From assembly GCF_900496995.4 (NCBI RefSeq), contig NC_044012.1, positions 25,991,606-26,055,605 on the forward strand: a stretch of DNA of 64,000 nt, in the 5' to 3' direction. The notes under the pieces are model-generated. The model was not told the origin of the DNA. It made no database searches and saw nothing but the letters and a program-made list of their open reading frames with translations. The position numbers were made by a program, and so were the translations under genes. This DNA comes from Aquila chrysaetos chrysaetos (taxonomy: Eukaryota; Chordata; Aves; Accipitriformes; Accipitridae). The number at the start of each line of letters is the position of its first letter. The first letter of the stretch is position 1. Of this stretch, positions 32,801 through 43,605 are shown one piece after another.

Positions 32801-35800
32801 CCAGATAAAACCTCTGGGTCCCATGGCTGCACAGAGTGCAGGCACTAACCAGGCATTTGCTTTTTCTTCTAACCTCCCCCCTAAAGCAAGCCCCATCCAT
32901 TCAAGCCCTGAAGACTTCCAGCTCTCTAAAACCCATATTTAAATGCTTTCTCACATTAAACCTTCAGTGGAGTACTTTCCCTACTTCATCAGCACTAACC
33001 TACACTTCTGCTCCTCCCTGCTGAGCAGGAATAATCAGAGTCATGCAGGAATAAACAGTAATTTCCTGCTTTAGTTTTTGTTGAGGAACCTGACCGCTCT
33101 GACCTAACTCCCACCTCCTTGAGCACCAGACCTTAAACACCCCCAAAGCCTAACACCCAACACCAGCTGAACACCAGTCCCTGCCATTACTGCCTGACAT
33201 GCACTCATGACACAGCCCCAACTGCTGGCAATGCTTTTTCTGTGCCCCCTTCCCTCCCAATGCCTCCTTCATCTGCTTCTTCCTTTCCTCCCCATTAACC
33301 AAGGGGCTGAGCAATTTCCCAGATCCACAAGGTCTTCGGGCAGAAGAGAGGAAAATAACCCTGGACTGTCTGAGGAGGCACCGGTTTTCTAGTTCTTTTT
33401 TCAAAGAGAATAATTTTAGGTGAGATGGCTGAAGTTTCACACATTAAAATACAGCAGGAGAAATTTAAGCATGACCTAAGTTGTAGATCTTCAGCAATCA
33501 CCACAGTGATAATAACAGCTACTGTATTATTTTAAAACTCTTGTGTAACCATGCACACTTAGATTTTTCCACACCTTTTTTTTTTTTCCTGCACTTCTGA
33601 CACAAATCTTGCTCCAAATGATCACACTAGAGTCCCAGTGCTGCTGTGAGCCAGGTGTCACCTCCAGCTTCACTCAGCCCCGGTGCGCATCACTCCTCCA
33701 AACCCATGCCAGTGGTGCAGTCCACAACCCAGGGAACCACAGCTGCCCCTCGTGTGAACACACAGAACCAGCATGCTTAGAATATCTTTTTGCCCAAGAA
33801 AGAGAAAGAACGATGAACTGGACAGATGTGGATAAAATTAGGTAATCAAACTGCTTAAAGGAAGCAACCAGAGAGCATTTTACCAGCAGCCTAAGCTTGA
33901 ATACACACTCTGCCTATCCAGAGAAGCTGGTTTACCCAGTGCCCCAACACATTTTCTGCTGGTGAGCTCAGAAAATGGAGCTCCTTCAGCAAATACACCT
34001 GAAAGATTTGCTAATTTTAGTGGAGTGAGTTTGCCAAGTAAACAAAGTGCTGCAGACTTGTTCCCTCCTCTGCCACACTATGCACCTTACCTCTGCAGGA
34101 AATCCACCTTGGAAAGCCATCCCTAATTAATGTGCATTTTGGCTGCTTTGAACGCAAACTCCCAAACTATTTGTTCTTCTCTGAAGTGCAGGTGGCATCA
34201 CAGCGGAAAGAGCTACACCTCCTGCCCCAAAATTTAGGCTAATGATGCTTTTCTAGCACCAGCATGGCTTAAAGGTCTTGGGGTGCCCAGGAATTTCTAA
34301 CCACGCAGGACACCACCTTGGAAGGTGCTGGCTCCTTTTGATACTGGGTGAAAACAGAGAAATTGGAACCTAAGCTTTATTTCAGCCAAAGGCATTACAA
34401 GCTAATTGTATTAGGCAATTTGGCTCTGCTGCAAGAGCAGTTTTCACAGTAAAGAGCAGCACAAATGCTGCTCTTCTGTTGTAGAGGTGTTCCTAGGAAG
34501 ATCAGCTTCTTTCCAGACCTTTTCAGAAAGCAAGCCCTCCCAGCCCCATCCCAATCCTCTTCAAAACCCCCCAGCATCATTGCAAACCAGGTGTGAGCTT
34601 GTGCAAAGCCTCCCCTCCTATTCACAGCTCTCAAGGCAGCACCACTGAAGTTTCATGTGATTAGGTTAGTACAAGTCTCAGAAGCACCTGCCCTCACTCC
34701 CTGGGTTCAACATAATTTATTGCAAGCTCTGCTAAAAGTGATGTTTTTTCTCTTTTCTGTTGCAGCACTTTTAACTTCTTCACGTATAATTTCATCCTCT
34801 AACCTCTTCTGCTTCATAAAGCATGCATGAAATCCCATACAACATAAACCTGTTATTGTCTACAGTTGTCTACAAGAGGAGAAACCACCCTGCTCAAGGT
34901 CTGGCTGGTTCGACTAGAAATAACTTTAGCAAGAACACCCTAAACATTTCTGCCTCTCCAAGGTGCCCCAGCAATTGCCCCACACCCTCACTGCAGCTTA
35001 ATGACAAGATTAGCAGTGAACATGCCACATGTTAGAGGAAAGTGGTGCATTTCCATGCAGGTATGATAGAAAGGTTGATAAATAGAAATAAAAGGGTACT
35101 GTTTAGGAGATCACAGCTCCTCCATGGACACTGCCTACTCAGGCTGACAGAAGAGCTGCTTGATGGCACCTGGGATTAAAACCATGATATATTAGCTTAA
35201 AGAAAGGACATGGTTTCAGACAGAACCAGCCAGAGAAAAAGGAACCCTGAGCTCAAGAGGACTCAGCACATAACCAAAGGACGGGACAACCTGCAAAGCC
35301 CTCCTGACCCTCCAGCCTCCCATAGTTATCCTCTCCAAGCCCTTCCATGCACACCTGCAAGGATTTCACATAAACAAAATAGGACCCATTAACCTTCCCC
35401 CCTGCCAGGCACGGAGCAAGCCAGAGCATTTTCCTGAAAGTGCTTTTTTTAGTACAAAACTGGATGTATATTATTTTCTGTGCCTAAAACACCTTGCACT
35501 TTAAAAGCCACATGGATTTCTGATACCATTTTTTTCCAGTCTTTCTTATTAACCACATATTGGCCAAGAAAAGGACTCTAAAAAAGAGAAAGCTAAAGGA
35601 CACCTAAAAGTCTTACTCAAAGTGTCTAGGAGACAACTGTCATGTCACACTGCATTTGGAGCAGCTGGGGGAGCAATAAGACAGCATAGAGAGATACAAA
35701 ATTTACTTTCCTGAGCAAACAGCAATAACTGCATTTAGGTCTGCGAGGCTCCCAGTTAACCCACTGGACCTCAGTATGGTGGCGTCACCCACAGGACACA

Positions 35801-37090
35801 GGGTTGCAGCGGGGACTGGTGCTGGACAGCACGAGGAGTTTAAGTCCCTTCCTTGCCATGTGCCTCAGTTTCCCCTTCTGGTAAATCGGTGATTGCAGCC
35901 CACCATGCCCATAGTCCCCAGCTGCTCACTGGCTCTGGGACACACCATGTCACACCTCTGTCCTACTCCAAGTGCCACTTGGTGGCACTGTTTGAAAAGA
36001 TTTCTTTGCTCGATTAGGATCCAGAAGAGGGAGTATCTGGAAGGAATCACATTAATCTTAGCATCACAATATCCTCATTTTTCTTCCTTTGTTTTCTTTT
36101 CTCTTTATTTACCATGCAAGCACGCCCGGCTGGTCTCCTCCCCTGCATGTCAGTCACTGGGGACCTCCTTCTCACAAAACACGTTTGCCAAACACAAGAG
36201 TCCCAGGCATTGCTCAGGCATCACCTTAAACTAAATTCTCCAGTGGTAAAAATAGCCTTTTCTGTTAAATTCCTCTGAAATGTGTCTGCAGGTGGGGCAA
36301 GCTTAGGAAGGAAGGATCGTGCATTAACTCCAGAGAAAAGCATCAGAGCAGAAGTTAATGAGAAAGAGACAACTGAAGACAGGGGCATGCCACCATAATT
36401 GGGTGTGAGATGTTTCAGGTCACCCTGCTGAAGGGGTGTCTCCTCTGGAAGATGCAAGCTGTGATCCTGAACTGTATATGAGATGGCCAAGAGCTGATCT
36501 GCTCCAGACTGCGCTCCTGAAGCTCAGCGCTCCTCCTCCTCGCCCAGTTAAGCCTGGACATACTTTTCACGTTGTCTGACTTTGCGACTGGCAGGAAAGC
36601 AGGAGCTTCTGGCCATAAGGATGTCCCTGGAGCTGCCACTGCTGAGCTCTCCTGAAGGAAAAAAATAGTAATAAAGGAGATCTGGAATTAAACTATTCCA
36701 TGGTTTGTTATAGACAACCTCCATTCACAGCTCTGTTCTGCGCCAGAGAAAGCCAAATGGGATTTTTTTTCTCTCTTCTTTTACTGTGTGTCCCCAGCCT
36801 TTTGGCTCTCACTGTCCCTCACCCCTCCAGCCATCACCTGCTGGTCCTCACATCTAGCCACTTCTGCAGCTGAGTTTCATTTTTCAGATTTGTTTTCCTG
36901 TGAGATCCTTCTTGCTCTCTCTTTCCCTTCCTTTATACTGTTTCATTTTATCTGTGCCCTCCTCTGGCTCTTCTTTCTCTCTCTCTGTCCAGCTGTGTTG
37001 TTTAAGAGTAACTTATCTGAAACCTAAACAAATGAATGAAAAAAAAGCTCCTTTTTGTCTGGGTTTTTCTTGCATGCTGCCTCAAATTTG
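26850..37090. other. About 10 kb without a supported gene
   Basis: I find no EDC-like coding exon with a TATA/exon-1 partner. The longest frames (for example 30979-31722 on minus) lie in a GC-richer stretch with CA-rich low complexity and resemble no known protein. A MIR-like fragment in reverse orientation is near 35840-35960. The promoter and exon 1 of the cornulin-like gene would be expected in the last kilobases but were not found. Confidence 0.45.
35840..35960 (-). repeat. MIR-like fragment, reverse orientation
   Basis: 'gtgcctcagtttccccttctggtaaat' is the complement of the well-known MIR core. By eye only. Confidence 0.5.
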
Positions 37091-37097
37091 CAGGGAG

Positions 37098-38492
37098 ATG
37101 GCCCAGCTCCAGGAAAACATCAGTGGCATCACTGCTGCTTTCTACACGTGTGCCAGAAGCGACGGCAACTGCAGCCCTCTGAGCAGGGAGGAGCTGAGGC
37201 AGCTCATTGAGCAGTTCACGGATGCGATGGAGGTGAGGATCCAGCCCCACAGCTGGCACCTGCCTTGCGTGTGCCTTCTGGCTGCAGGGCTGGCAGGGTG
37301 GGTAAAGCTGTGCACTCCCATGCGGGTGTACAGGAAACCTGGCTCCCTGGGAAACGCACAGATACCTTCAAAGCCCAGGATCTGCAGGGAAGAGGAGAGG
37401 CTGTTCGTTCTCCCGGCGCCAGCAGCTTGTGGAGCTCAGTGCGGGGAGCAACACAAGCCATGGGGGAGTGGGGGCATGGGGCTGGATTTCTGCCCTGAGA
37501 CTGCTCCAGTGCTCCTAGAGAGATGGCACAAATGGCTCACGGGCTTTGCCAACACCATTTGTCTCTTTACAGAACCCTCCAGGACCCCAAAACCATCAAG
37601 AAGGTGCTGTGCTTCCTGGTTGATAACAGCAACTGCAGGGTTGACTTCAGTGAGTTGCTCAGCCTGGTTTTCCAAGTGACCAAGGCCTGTTGGAAGCCAC
37701 TCCAGCAACACTAGGCACCAGAAGATAGTCAAGAGCTGACAGCGCAAGAGAAGGCAGGTAGGGAGCAGCTGCCAAGGCTGCATGCAGCAGGGAGGGTCTC
37801 CTGCAACCAGCAGGTCCCTGAGCAGGGTGTGAACAACCAAGGTCCAGGACACTGAGACACAGCACCCAGACAGCCATCAAATCCAGGAGGGTGAGACACA
37901 GGAGCAGGACCAGGACACCCACCAAGATGATGGGACTGAAGCACCAGAAGGGGATCCAGAGAGAGCTGAGATCCTGGACACTGCAACCCCAGAGCAAGAC
38001 AAGAATACCCATAAGGCTGAAGAGACTGAGGCACCAAAACAGGACCCAAAAACCCACCAGGCCCAAGAAAATGAGGCACCAGGACAGGGTTCAAACCACC
38101 ATCAGAGCCCAGAGACAGAGTCAGCAGAGCAGAACCTGAATTGTCCCTCGGAGACACGAGGAAGAGACCCAAACAACAAGACCCACATCTGCAAGGCCTT
38201 TTGGCAGGACCCCAATCCCGGCAGGACCCCAATCCCGGCAAGACCCAGAAGCTGCTGCCCCCACAGTGGGGTGCAAGCCCCCATTGGGATCCCAAGCCCC
38301 AGGAAACATGCCATAACCCAACTTGCCATCAGCTCCCTGAATCCAAGGAGCTGGAGCAGAAGCACAGCGGGGCAGACGCTCTGTCTTGTGCAGCACAACA
38401 GCAACAAGACGGTCCTCACCAAAGACAACCCGCTACAGAGCAACAGCTCCTGCAGTCTCTGTATCAGTGGCCACCACAGCAGTAAAGGCTGA
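37098..38492 (+). pseudogene. CRNN: Cornulin-like S100-fused gene with frame lesions
   Basis: Exon 2 (from 37094, ATG 37098, ends 37232 at GAG|GTGAGG) encodes 45 residues of an N-terminal S100 EF-hand (AAFYTCARSDGNCSPLSREE). Exon 3 should begin at 37573 with the conserved Asn-Pro-x-Asp-Pro segment. It reads AACCCTCCAGGACCCC, one base longer than expected, so canonical splicing hits a stop within about 17 codons. The EF-hand 2 frame (DPKTIKKVLCFL...) is open only to a TAG at 37712. A Gln/Glu/Pro/His-rich repeat frame typical of cornulin (TEAPEGDP, EAPKQDPKTHQA, NEAPGQGS) is open from 37833 to 38492 in the third frame. EF-hand 2 also lacks the usual first Asp and central Gly (VDNSNCRVDFSE). This is either a decayed cornulin gene or a locus with several sequence errors. 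A splice to an in-frame AG at 37582 would still give an 88-residue S100-only protein. Confidence 0.72.
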
Positions 38493-38703
38493 AACAAGCC
38501 CCCATCTAAGTGAGGCTGTTGCCCCCTGCATGGAGGTACATTTTGTCCAGTCCCACTCTGTTTTTTGTATTTCTAGTTGTCATGTCTTGTCCAATTCCTC
38601 ATTAAACCTGGGCTTCACACCCCTGGTTTGTACTGAGCTATGCATGACCAGAGCCGTTCCCTCTTACTCTGTGTTAGGCTGCCTCTGTCTGTGTAAGCAA
38701 AGC

Positions 38704-38709
38704 AATAAA
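38704..38709 (+). terminator. Poly(A) signal of the cornulin-like gene
   Basis: AATAAA about 210 bp after the end of the repeat frame. Confidence 0.6.
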
Positions 38710-40270
38710 ACTGAAGGCAAAAGGGCACAGTGTCCCAGTGTGGTGTTGCAAGCATGCCCTCAGCCTGAGCAAACAGCCAGGTTGATATGATGAGGTGCAG
38801 AGGACCTGAGCGTCCGTCCCTTGCATGACATATGGCCAGACTGCTCCAGGGTGCAGATGGAGGGATGGCTGCAGAGAGGCAGGTGTGTCTTGGGGGTGGA
38901 TAGCCTAAAGGAACTGCTGCTCAGCTGCCTTTGCAATTTAGCCGAGGTGAATCAATTGCTCCCTACAGGCAGGGATGTGACATCCCTGCGAGAGATGTCT
39001 TCAGAGAGGGTAGAAGTCTGGCTTAACACAACAGCACGGCCGACCTGAACAGATCCTTCACAGCATCCATCTGTTCCGGGCGTTTTTCATGTCTGTCATG
39101 AAAAAAACAAACAGCTGCTTAACACTGAATGGGAGGGATTTGTCCTATTTAACCTCACTTTATTAGTAATCTCAGATGCAAGGGGAATGTGGAGCATGCT
39201 ATGAAGATCAAAAATCCCTATTAGCTATAGAAGTCTCCAAAGGAAGGAGTGGAGATCTATTAAACACAGGAAAAATGATTATTCGGGTACATCCAGTCCC
39301 AGCAACAACTGAGACGCCAGAGATAAAAAGCTGACATGCAACTCATGCACAAACGGAGACAATCTCAAACTCAGATTCAGTTCAAGCAGTTCGGGGTACC
39401 AGGTCTTTGGGCACTTGTCCAAGCATGCACATAGGAATGTGGATAATGCTGAGGGCATGAGCAGTCTGGTGAAGTCAGTTGGGTTTATTAGGGGGTTCAG
39501 ACGTGCTGGACCACCAGGCAGGCCCAGGACTCGGCATCCCGCAGGGAGGGTGATGCTCAGCCTGTTTTTCACCATGCTATCTTTCACTTGCGACCTATCA
39601 GCAAAATCAGCACATGATAAATGCACCCGCACCTCCTGCTCTGTGGCTGGTGACAAGCAGCACACAGAGACCTCACTGGAAAATAAAACGTCATTCCTCT
39701 GGGACACCCCAGAATTTCACAATTTGCTAAGTGCTGAATCAGAAAAACCAGCATTTCAAAACTATCCCCAGAACATACATCACAAAAATGATTTAGTTTA
39801 AAAGTGCTAATGTCATAATTAAATGTATTAGACACAAAGTACGCCAGTGTGCTCTACTTCTGATAAAACATATTAGCAAAAATAAGTTCTGACTTACCTC
39901 ATGACAGCTGCGGACATGAAATGGGAGAGTCAAGACTTTCACCACCTATCTGTCAAAACCCGATTCCATCTGAGACATTCCTCAAAACATTTCATTTTAC
40001 AGAGAACTCCATTTTTCTTGTAAAATAGGTCTTAGAGGTTTGTCCAATGGCTCTTTGCTTCTTATTAGTTCTGGCTTAGGGTCTAAAATCACTAGACCCA
40101 ACCATCCCCCTGTAGTCTGTCTGTCCATCAGCTGCCACCTTTTGCAGCATCAGTAAAAAACTGACCTCCCAGTTCAGGCAGGCACCAAGCCCTGTTAGGG
40201 TTGCGTTAATTATATGCTCTATTCTAAACAACACTACCTTTGCCATCAGGGGTATCATATTTGAAGTTAA

Positions 40271-40283
40271 GGGGGGGGGGGGG
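40271..40283. repeat. Poly-G run
   Basis: Thirteen consecutive G on the plus strand; length may be unreliable. Confidence 0.9.
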
Positions 40284-41044
40284 TGGTTCATTTTAAGGAG
40301 AACATGAAAATTATCCCACTGACAAAAAAACCTGTCTAAGAGTCCTGCAAGCCTGGTAGGTGTTGGAAGAGAAAAGGTCTTTTATACACCACACAAGAAG
40401 CCCACTTCCTCTAAGATTAAATGCAATAGAAGTTCAGTCACCCTGTATAAACAGTGACGTGGATGGGCACAGACTTGGGTAAGAAGCAGGAGGACAGAGC
40501 CCACCCTCTTTGGTAATAGCTTTTAAAAACCTACCCAAGTCCTGTCTTATGAAAGCATCTTTGGGGAAAACCAAGCTGTTGGAGAAAAGGGGGTTTCAGT
40601 GCTGTCAAGAACGTGCTTTGCAACTCATTGTTTTGACCTGGGAATGGCAGCAAAGCACAGGAAAGCAGGCGAGCATGCCAGCATGCGCATGGCCGAAACA
40701 CGACATACCTTTTCCTGCATTGATACCCCAACTCTGCCTAGTGGCTCACGTGGCACTCGACCATCCCGCACTGTCCCAGCCCCTGCGGGGGGATTACAGA
40801 CTGTTACAGGACACTAAGCCGCACTGTAATACTCTAATTCTAATAACAACTCCAATCTACCATAAAATTACAGTTTCCCAAGGGTGTTATTATCCCACAG
40901 GTGGGGTATAATTTGCACAAGTATAATTTAATCTTGAAAAAAAGCTCAAAAATGAAGTATGGTTAGTAACAAATCTTCGTACGCACTTGTATGAGTATCC
41001 CCAAGGTGTTACCAGCACTAATTAATTAGGCTCCTACACCCAGT

Positions 41045-41140
41045 ATGATCTTACCTTACAGATGGGCCAGGTGAGCCACTCACCCAAGGCTGCATGACAA
41101 GTTCATGCTCTGAAGGCTTTCTGCAATGTCTCCGTCATGC
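41045..41140 (+). repeat. MIR-like fragment
   Basis: 'cttacagatgggcc' followed by 'cactcacccaaggctgcatgac' follows the MIR core order. By eye only. Confidence 0.4.
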
Positions 41141-42230
41141 TTGTCAAGGTAGCATCCTACCTCCAAAAGCAGGGGCCCAGGTGGCATGGCTGGTATCTTC
41201 CTTATTTGCTCTGTGTGCTGCGAGAGTTCAGGATGAATAAAGGAATCAGTTGGTCTCTAACTAATTTATTGTTAAAACATTAAAAAAAAAGAAGATTGTA
41301 GAGGTAATTACAGCAAAAGCTGCCTAGGGCAACTAGATCAAGATTCAACATGAATTGACCTCTCAGCAGAGACGTTCCTGCTTTTACTTTTAATTAAAGA
41401 TCAAGGAAAGTTGAAATGAAAGTCATTCATGGAAGACAGTTAATATGAAAAATATTTTGTCATTATTTTTCTCAATGAAAAGTTGTTGCTTATTGAACAG
41501 ACATTTTCTTGTATGAAAATTCATTTTGCAAACTTTACCATTTAAAAATATTCTGTTTGTGGTTGGGTTTTTCCCAACAAAAACCTGGATAATATACAAA
41601 AAGGCTCCTTAATAAGAAGTTACCAAAAATAAAACACTCTACAAGGATGCCACACAAGCCAAGATCTGGAGGATCTGGGGATCTCACTGCTGCGCACTTG
41701 CATTCCACCATTTTTGTAGTGCTTAGGTCTTCTTCTGTCCTTCTGCGAGTGAAAGCCAGACCCAAACCCCACAGACCTCAGGCCCAAGGTGCCAAAGGAA
41801 CTGCACAAAAAGCAAACAAAAATAATCTCTGGTATTGTGGTACCGAGCTCATGGGCCATACAGATCGCATCTGTCCCAAATCTGCTCATAGTGAGCTCTG
41901 CTACCATCAATACTTCCGCCCCCATCCTCAGAATTTCATTCTATTTCATTTCATACTGGTTTTATGTGTGTGTATTGTACATATATAAATTCATACCTAT
42001 GCAGATGCACATTTATATAAAAATACACCCTCCCATTAATACATATATACGCTTTATAGCTACTCTAGATTTTTTAAAATCTGAAATACAATCAGCCCAT
42101 AAAATAACTTTACAGTCTGGATTAGGTGGAACCAGCCAGTGCCTGAATTGCCACATGGCAACTGCTATTTCTGGGTTAAAATGATAGGTAAGGGGATGAT
42201 AAGTTAAATAACCCGTTTGAGGACGTCAAG

Positions 42231-42385
42231 GTGCAGCTGGGCTTGGCCGAAGATGAATCAGGACAACATCCACAAAGGGTGTCTCCTTTCTGTACCTCTG
42301 TCAAGGACCCTATAAAAGCACTCCGGTCCTCCGATCACTCCGCACGGCTTCACAGGAATCCCGCTTGATCCCATTGGTGATTTGG
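42231..42385 (+). promoter_or_regulatory. Scaffoldin promoter and noncoding exon 1
   Basis: TATAAAAG is at 42311-42318. Exon 1, about 42342-42385, ends TTTGG|GTAAGT, nearly the same as exon 1 of the Pro/Glu-rich gene. GTGCAGCTGG at 42231-42240 ends 78 bp upstream of the TATA end and is a weaker match to the locus GTGGAGCAGG element. Confidence 0.78.
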
Positions 42386-43605
42386 GTAAGTCACTCCTTC
42401 TAAAACGTGCACTTTGCTGGGCAAGGACATGTTATTTCTATAGGATTCATGTTGGGTGGCAGCGTTGTTCCTGCCACAGTATTTTCTGAGTCTTCTGTGT
42501 TTATATCCAGTGAAGTGTTGTTTCATGTTATTCGGATACCTGCATGCTGTCGTTGTGTGTCCATGTGTAGAGGCAGCTTTTCTCAAAAAGAAAACGAGAG
42601 AGGGAGCCAGGTTTCATGCTTTACTTTGGTCTGGAGTCAGCTCCCACCCAGAATGAACAGATTGGAGAAATTTTCTGTTTCCTACAGAAACAGCAAAACC
42701 CAGGATTTCGTATGCAGAGCTGTGCACTTGTGTTCATGCATATGTACACGTTATAGAGGCAGCAAGGCAGACACGGCACAGTTTCCCCAGCGGCAAGCTG
42801 TTCTCAGCACCGATGTACCTGATAACAGGCTTGGGGATCCTGTGAGGAGGAAGGAAGGAGGTGGCTTTTGAGGTTTCCAGACACAAAGCTCCAACAAGAG
42901 CTCTGCTTTCTGCCAAGCAGATCTCAGTAAAATTAAATAAGCAGTTCTGACCTAGGTGATCTGACAGTTCCCCTCTGGCCAAAATCTATTTGCCAATGAA
43001 CTGATACTGTAATGAAAGCTTTATCAATTATTTTGCATTACTACTGGTCAGAGGAGCACCAGCCACAGGGCTTGTTTTAACTCTCTGTAAGCACTCTACC
43101 TGTCTCTGACCCAGCTAGATCTTGTCTCAGGCTGTGCCAGTGTTGTGTTAGACATCCTCTAACCTGCTTCACAGAAGCCAGTGTATCTCTCTTGGTGCCA
43201 GGCAGAGATAGCAGCATGGGTCCTGGAAACATAAGTACCTGGTATAGCCCCATGGGGATGGGTTCTTGGGGCATCTCTTGAGTCACCATCCCCAGTTCCC
43301 TCCCTGCGATCCAAAAATGCAGGCATCCTGCCATCCCCTATCATTCAAATACCTCAGTATGCAAGTTGGAGGACACTCCCCATCCCACTAAAACTCGTAA
43401 GCATTTGAGTGTCTTCCCAGTGCTCTGGTGAAAGAGCTCGCCATGGCACAGGAGCGAACACACAGAACATGGTAGCCAGCGTCCCATTAACGCACACAGC
43501 CTGACCCTGGCAATTCTCCCTCCTCTTTTCAGGCTCAGAGGCAAGCCAATCTCCCATCCTTAGGTCTGCTCCTTTTCTTGCAGGCTTGCTTGAATCTGCA
43601 GGAAG

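Larger units (their letters stand above)
38730..42225. other. Intergenic, no gene seen
   Basis: No supported coding exon. It holds a 13-base G run at 40271-40283, a MIR-like fragment near 41045-41140, and AT-rich low complexity near 41960-42060. A TATAAAAG on the minus strand near 40388-40380 is not paired with a convincing donor or coding exon. Confidence 0.5.

Noticed and set aside
40355-40390. Minus-strand TATAAAAG as a promoter
   Set aside because: No good donor or EDC-type coding exon follows on the minus strand.
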